The notes under the pieces: generated by a model
The model's input: the letters and a program-made list of their open reading frames with translations, nothing else
Told to the model about the DNA's origin: nothing
Databases searched by the model: none
Program-made: the position numbers and the translations under genes
Shown: positions 5,563-7,097 of the stretch, piece after piece
How positions within the stretch are numbered: position 1 is the first letter of the stretch
Layout: every line of letters starts with the position of its first letter
Assembly (NCBI GenBank): GCA_937917475.1
Contig: CALDNF010000022.1
Coordinates: 1-7,097 of the forward strand
Direction: 5' to 3'
Source: an uncultured Faecalibacterium sp.
Lineage (GTDB): Bacteria > Bacillota > Clostridia > Oscillospirales > Ruminococcaceae
DNA: 7,097 nucleotides

Positions 5563-7097
5563 TCAATTCTGATATTTTTCGGGCAGCTGCTCCATTGTCT
5601 GCCACTTTGCCATGGCATCTTCCAGCTTCATGCCGTTTGCCACAGCGTCACGACGGCAGGCATTGACCGCCTGGATCTCCTTCATCTTGGCACCGGTCAG
5701 GGTGTAGCCCTTCATGGCGATGAGGGTAGCCGCCCATGCGATCATCGGGATAATGCAGAACAGGACAATGACAACAACATTCATACCGGGCGTATAGGGG
5801 TCATACTGGGTCGGGAGGCTCTCCAGACCGATGAAGCTGACTGCGACACCGACGACCGTTGCGGACAGGCTGGAAACCAGCTTATCCACAAGGCTGAACA
5901 GGGTGCCCATAATGCCCGGGATATAGTTGCCGGAGCGGTAGGTCTCGTAGTCCGAGCAGTCTGCGACCATCGGGATGGGCATATCCGCAGTAGAATAATA
6001 TGCGCCGTAGCCGATGCCGAAGAAGGCGATGAACAGGATGGTATACAGGTTGAGAGACAGGCCATTCTCACCCATGATGGACAGGGTAAAGGCATCGCTC
6101 TTGCCCCACAGAATGAGCAGAACCAGAACGCCGATGTAGCAGATGAACGCCACGCTGACGTACTTCATCAGGCTGGCCTTCTGGCCTTCCTTCTGGCTGG
6201 TACGGACGGTCAGCAGGAAGAAGGGCACGCTGAAGACATAGCCCAGCACCATCATGGGCAGGTACAAGCCGTCGTAGTTGCCCATCATGCAGCCGTACAG
6301 CATGCACAGAACGGTGGTGTTGGTGGCAATGGACAGAGCCAGCTTGCAGCCGGCACCTGCTACCATCAGACGCTGCATGGGGTTGTTGTTCTTGATGATC
6401 TGGACATACTCGCTGAACTTGACCTTCTCGGTCTTCTCGCCGCCGATACCGAAGTACTTGGGCTGATCCTTCTCCCAGATGCCGATAACAGCCAGCAGAG
6501 TGAGCAGGATGGAGATGACGATGCCGACAGGAGCCAGCGTACGGAAGAAGCCTGCGGAAGCGTAGCCGCCCTCGTAGTTCTTCGCAAGGATGGGAGCAAA
6601 GAACTGCATGGCACCCATGCCCAGCAGAGAGCCGATGGTGTTGAAGATGGTGAAGAGCGGACGCTGCTTCGGGTCATTGGTCAGAACCGTCTGTCCGGAA
6701 CGGGTGCAGCTGGTCTGGAAGGTGTAGCCGATGACCCAGACAGCATACAGGCCGACAAAGGCTGCATAGCGCAGGCCCATAGCACTGGCCGGGATGAGCG
6801 GAGTCAGGCAGTACAGGGTCAGAATACTGACTGCCATGATGAGGTTGCCGATGACCATGAAGGGCCGGAATTTGCCAAACTTGCCGTTGGTGCGGTCCAT
6901 CAGGGCACCGATGACGGGGTCGGTGATGGCGTCAAACAGACGCATACCGGTCACCATGACCGATGCAAAGATCATGCTCAGTGCCAGAACCTTACTGCCG
7001 AAGGTTGCGATGTAGGAAAGCACCAGCACATAGTACACGTTCGTTGCGCCGTTGTTCAGCGGGAACAGCACCAGCTGGTAGGTTTTGGCGCGGTTCA
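5563..7097 (-). CDS. GPH-family sugar:cation symporter, probably for hexuronates or glucuronides (start at window edge)
   Basis: An inner-membrane transporter of the glycoside-pentoside-hexuronide:cation symporter family. The frame stays open to the right edge. The last two bases on this strand read TG followed by codons for NRAKTYQLVLFPLNNGATNV, a typical family N-terminus, so the start codon is probably split by the edge with only its first base missing; the protein would then be about 511 residues. GTG at 7071 is a less likely internal start because it would remove nine residues of the first helix region. The family motif RLFDAITDPVIGALMDR supplies two acidic residues (about Asp56 and Asp60) at the cation site, followed by GKFGKFRP. 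It is longer than MelB, with a hydrophilic C-terminal tail of about 50 residues. Directly downstream is the mannonate oxidoreductase, so a glucuronide or uronate is the likely cargo (inference). It is clearly not a recent duplicate of the other symporter here, since the sequences differ throughout. Confidence 0.9.
   Translation of the reverse strand, partial: NRAKTYQLVLFPLNNGATNVYYVLVLSYIATFGSKVLALSMIFASVMVTGMRLFDAITDPVIGALMDRTNGKFGKFRPFMVIGNLIMAVSILTLYCLTPLIPASAMGLRYAAFVGLYAVWVIGYTFQTSCTRSGQTVLTNDPKQRPLFTIFNTIGSLLGMGAMQFFAPILAKNYEGGYASAGFFRTLAPVGIVISILLTLLAVIGIWEKDQPKYFGIGGEKTEKVKFSEYVQIIKNNNPMQRLMVAGAGCKLALSIATNTTVLCMLYGCMMGNYDGLYLPMMVLGYVFSVPFFLLTVRTSQKEGQKASLMKYVSVAFICYIGVLVLLILWGKSDAFTLSIMGENGLSLNLYTILFIAFFGIGYGAYYSTADMPIPMVADCSDYETYRSGNYIPGIMGTLFSLVDKLVSSLSATVVGVAVSFIGLESLPTQYDPYTPGMNVVVIVLFCIIPMIAWAATLIAMKGYTLTGAKMKEIQAVNACRRDAVANGMKLEDAMAKWQTMEQLPEKYQN

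Noticed and set aside
1..7097. Insertion sequences, tRNA genes, attachment sites or phage genes
   Set aside because: No transposase or integrase similarity, cloverleaf or terminal repeats were seen. Gene packing and base composition look uniform.

Overview
The window looks like chromosomal DNA from a moderately GC-rich gut Firmicute. The style of the proteins (a LepA tail, an AraC-type regulator with a cupin domain, GPH-family symporters, a Bacillus-type SDR mannonate oxidoreductase) and the strong AGGAGG ribosome binding sites suggest an Oscillospiraceae/Ruminococcaceae member such as a Faecalibacterium relative. The genus is inferred, not proven.

Layout, left to right. (1) Positions 1-183 hold the last 60 codons of lepA (elongation factor 4), ending at a strong hairpin terminator. 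(2) A convergent AraC/XylS-family regulator gene (240-1187, minus strand) reads towards lepA. (3) The regulator is divergent from a three-gene plus-strand operon: a GPH-family sugar/cation symporter (1384-2772), a TIM-barrel amidohydrolase (2780-3658) and a creatininase-family hydrolase (3677-4522). The operon closes with a 13-bp hairpin flanked by an A-tract and a T-tract. (4) From the other side comes the end of a minus-strand operon: a second GPH-family symporter (5563 to the window edge) followed by an SDR-type D-mannonate oxidoreductase/fructuronate reductase (4687-5541). Positions 4603-4686 show nothing I can identify.

The shared region between the regulator and the plus-strand operon (1188-1383) is well organised. 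It holds a near-consensus minus-strand promoter for the regulator, a weaker extended -10 promoter for the operon, and two 12-bp direct repeats (11/12 identical) exactly 21 bp apart. The proximal repeat overlaps the operon's putative -35 and the distal one covers the regulator's -35. This is the classic geometry for an AraC-family activator that also controls its own gene.

Inferred biology: the minus-strand operon imports a hexuronate or glucuronide and feeds it into the glucuronate-fructuronate-mannonate route. The plus-strand operon looks like a substrate-inducible catabolic unit: import by a MelB-like symporter, then two metal-dependent hydrolases. I cannot name its substrate. A cyclic amide or lactone, or an amide- or ester-decorated sugar acid, would fit the enzymes. 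This operon is the best candidate here for an undescribed pathway.
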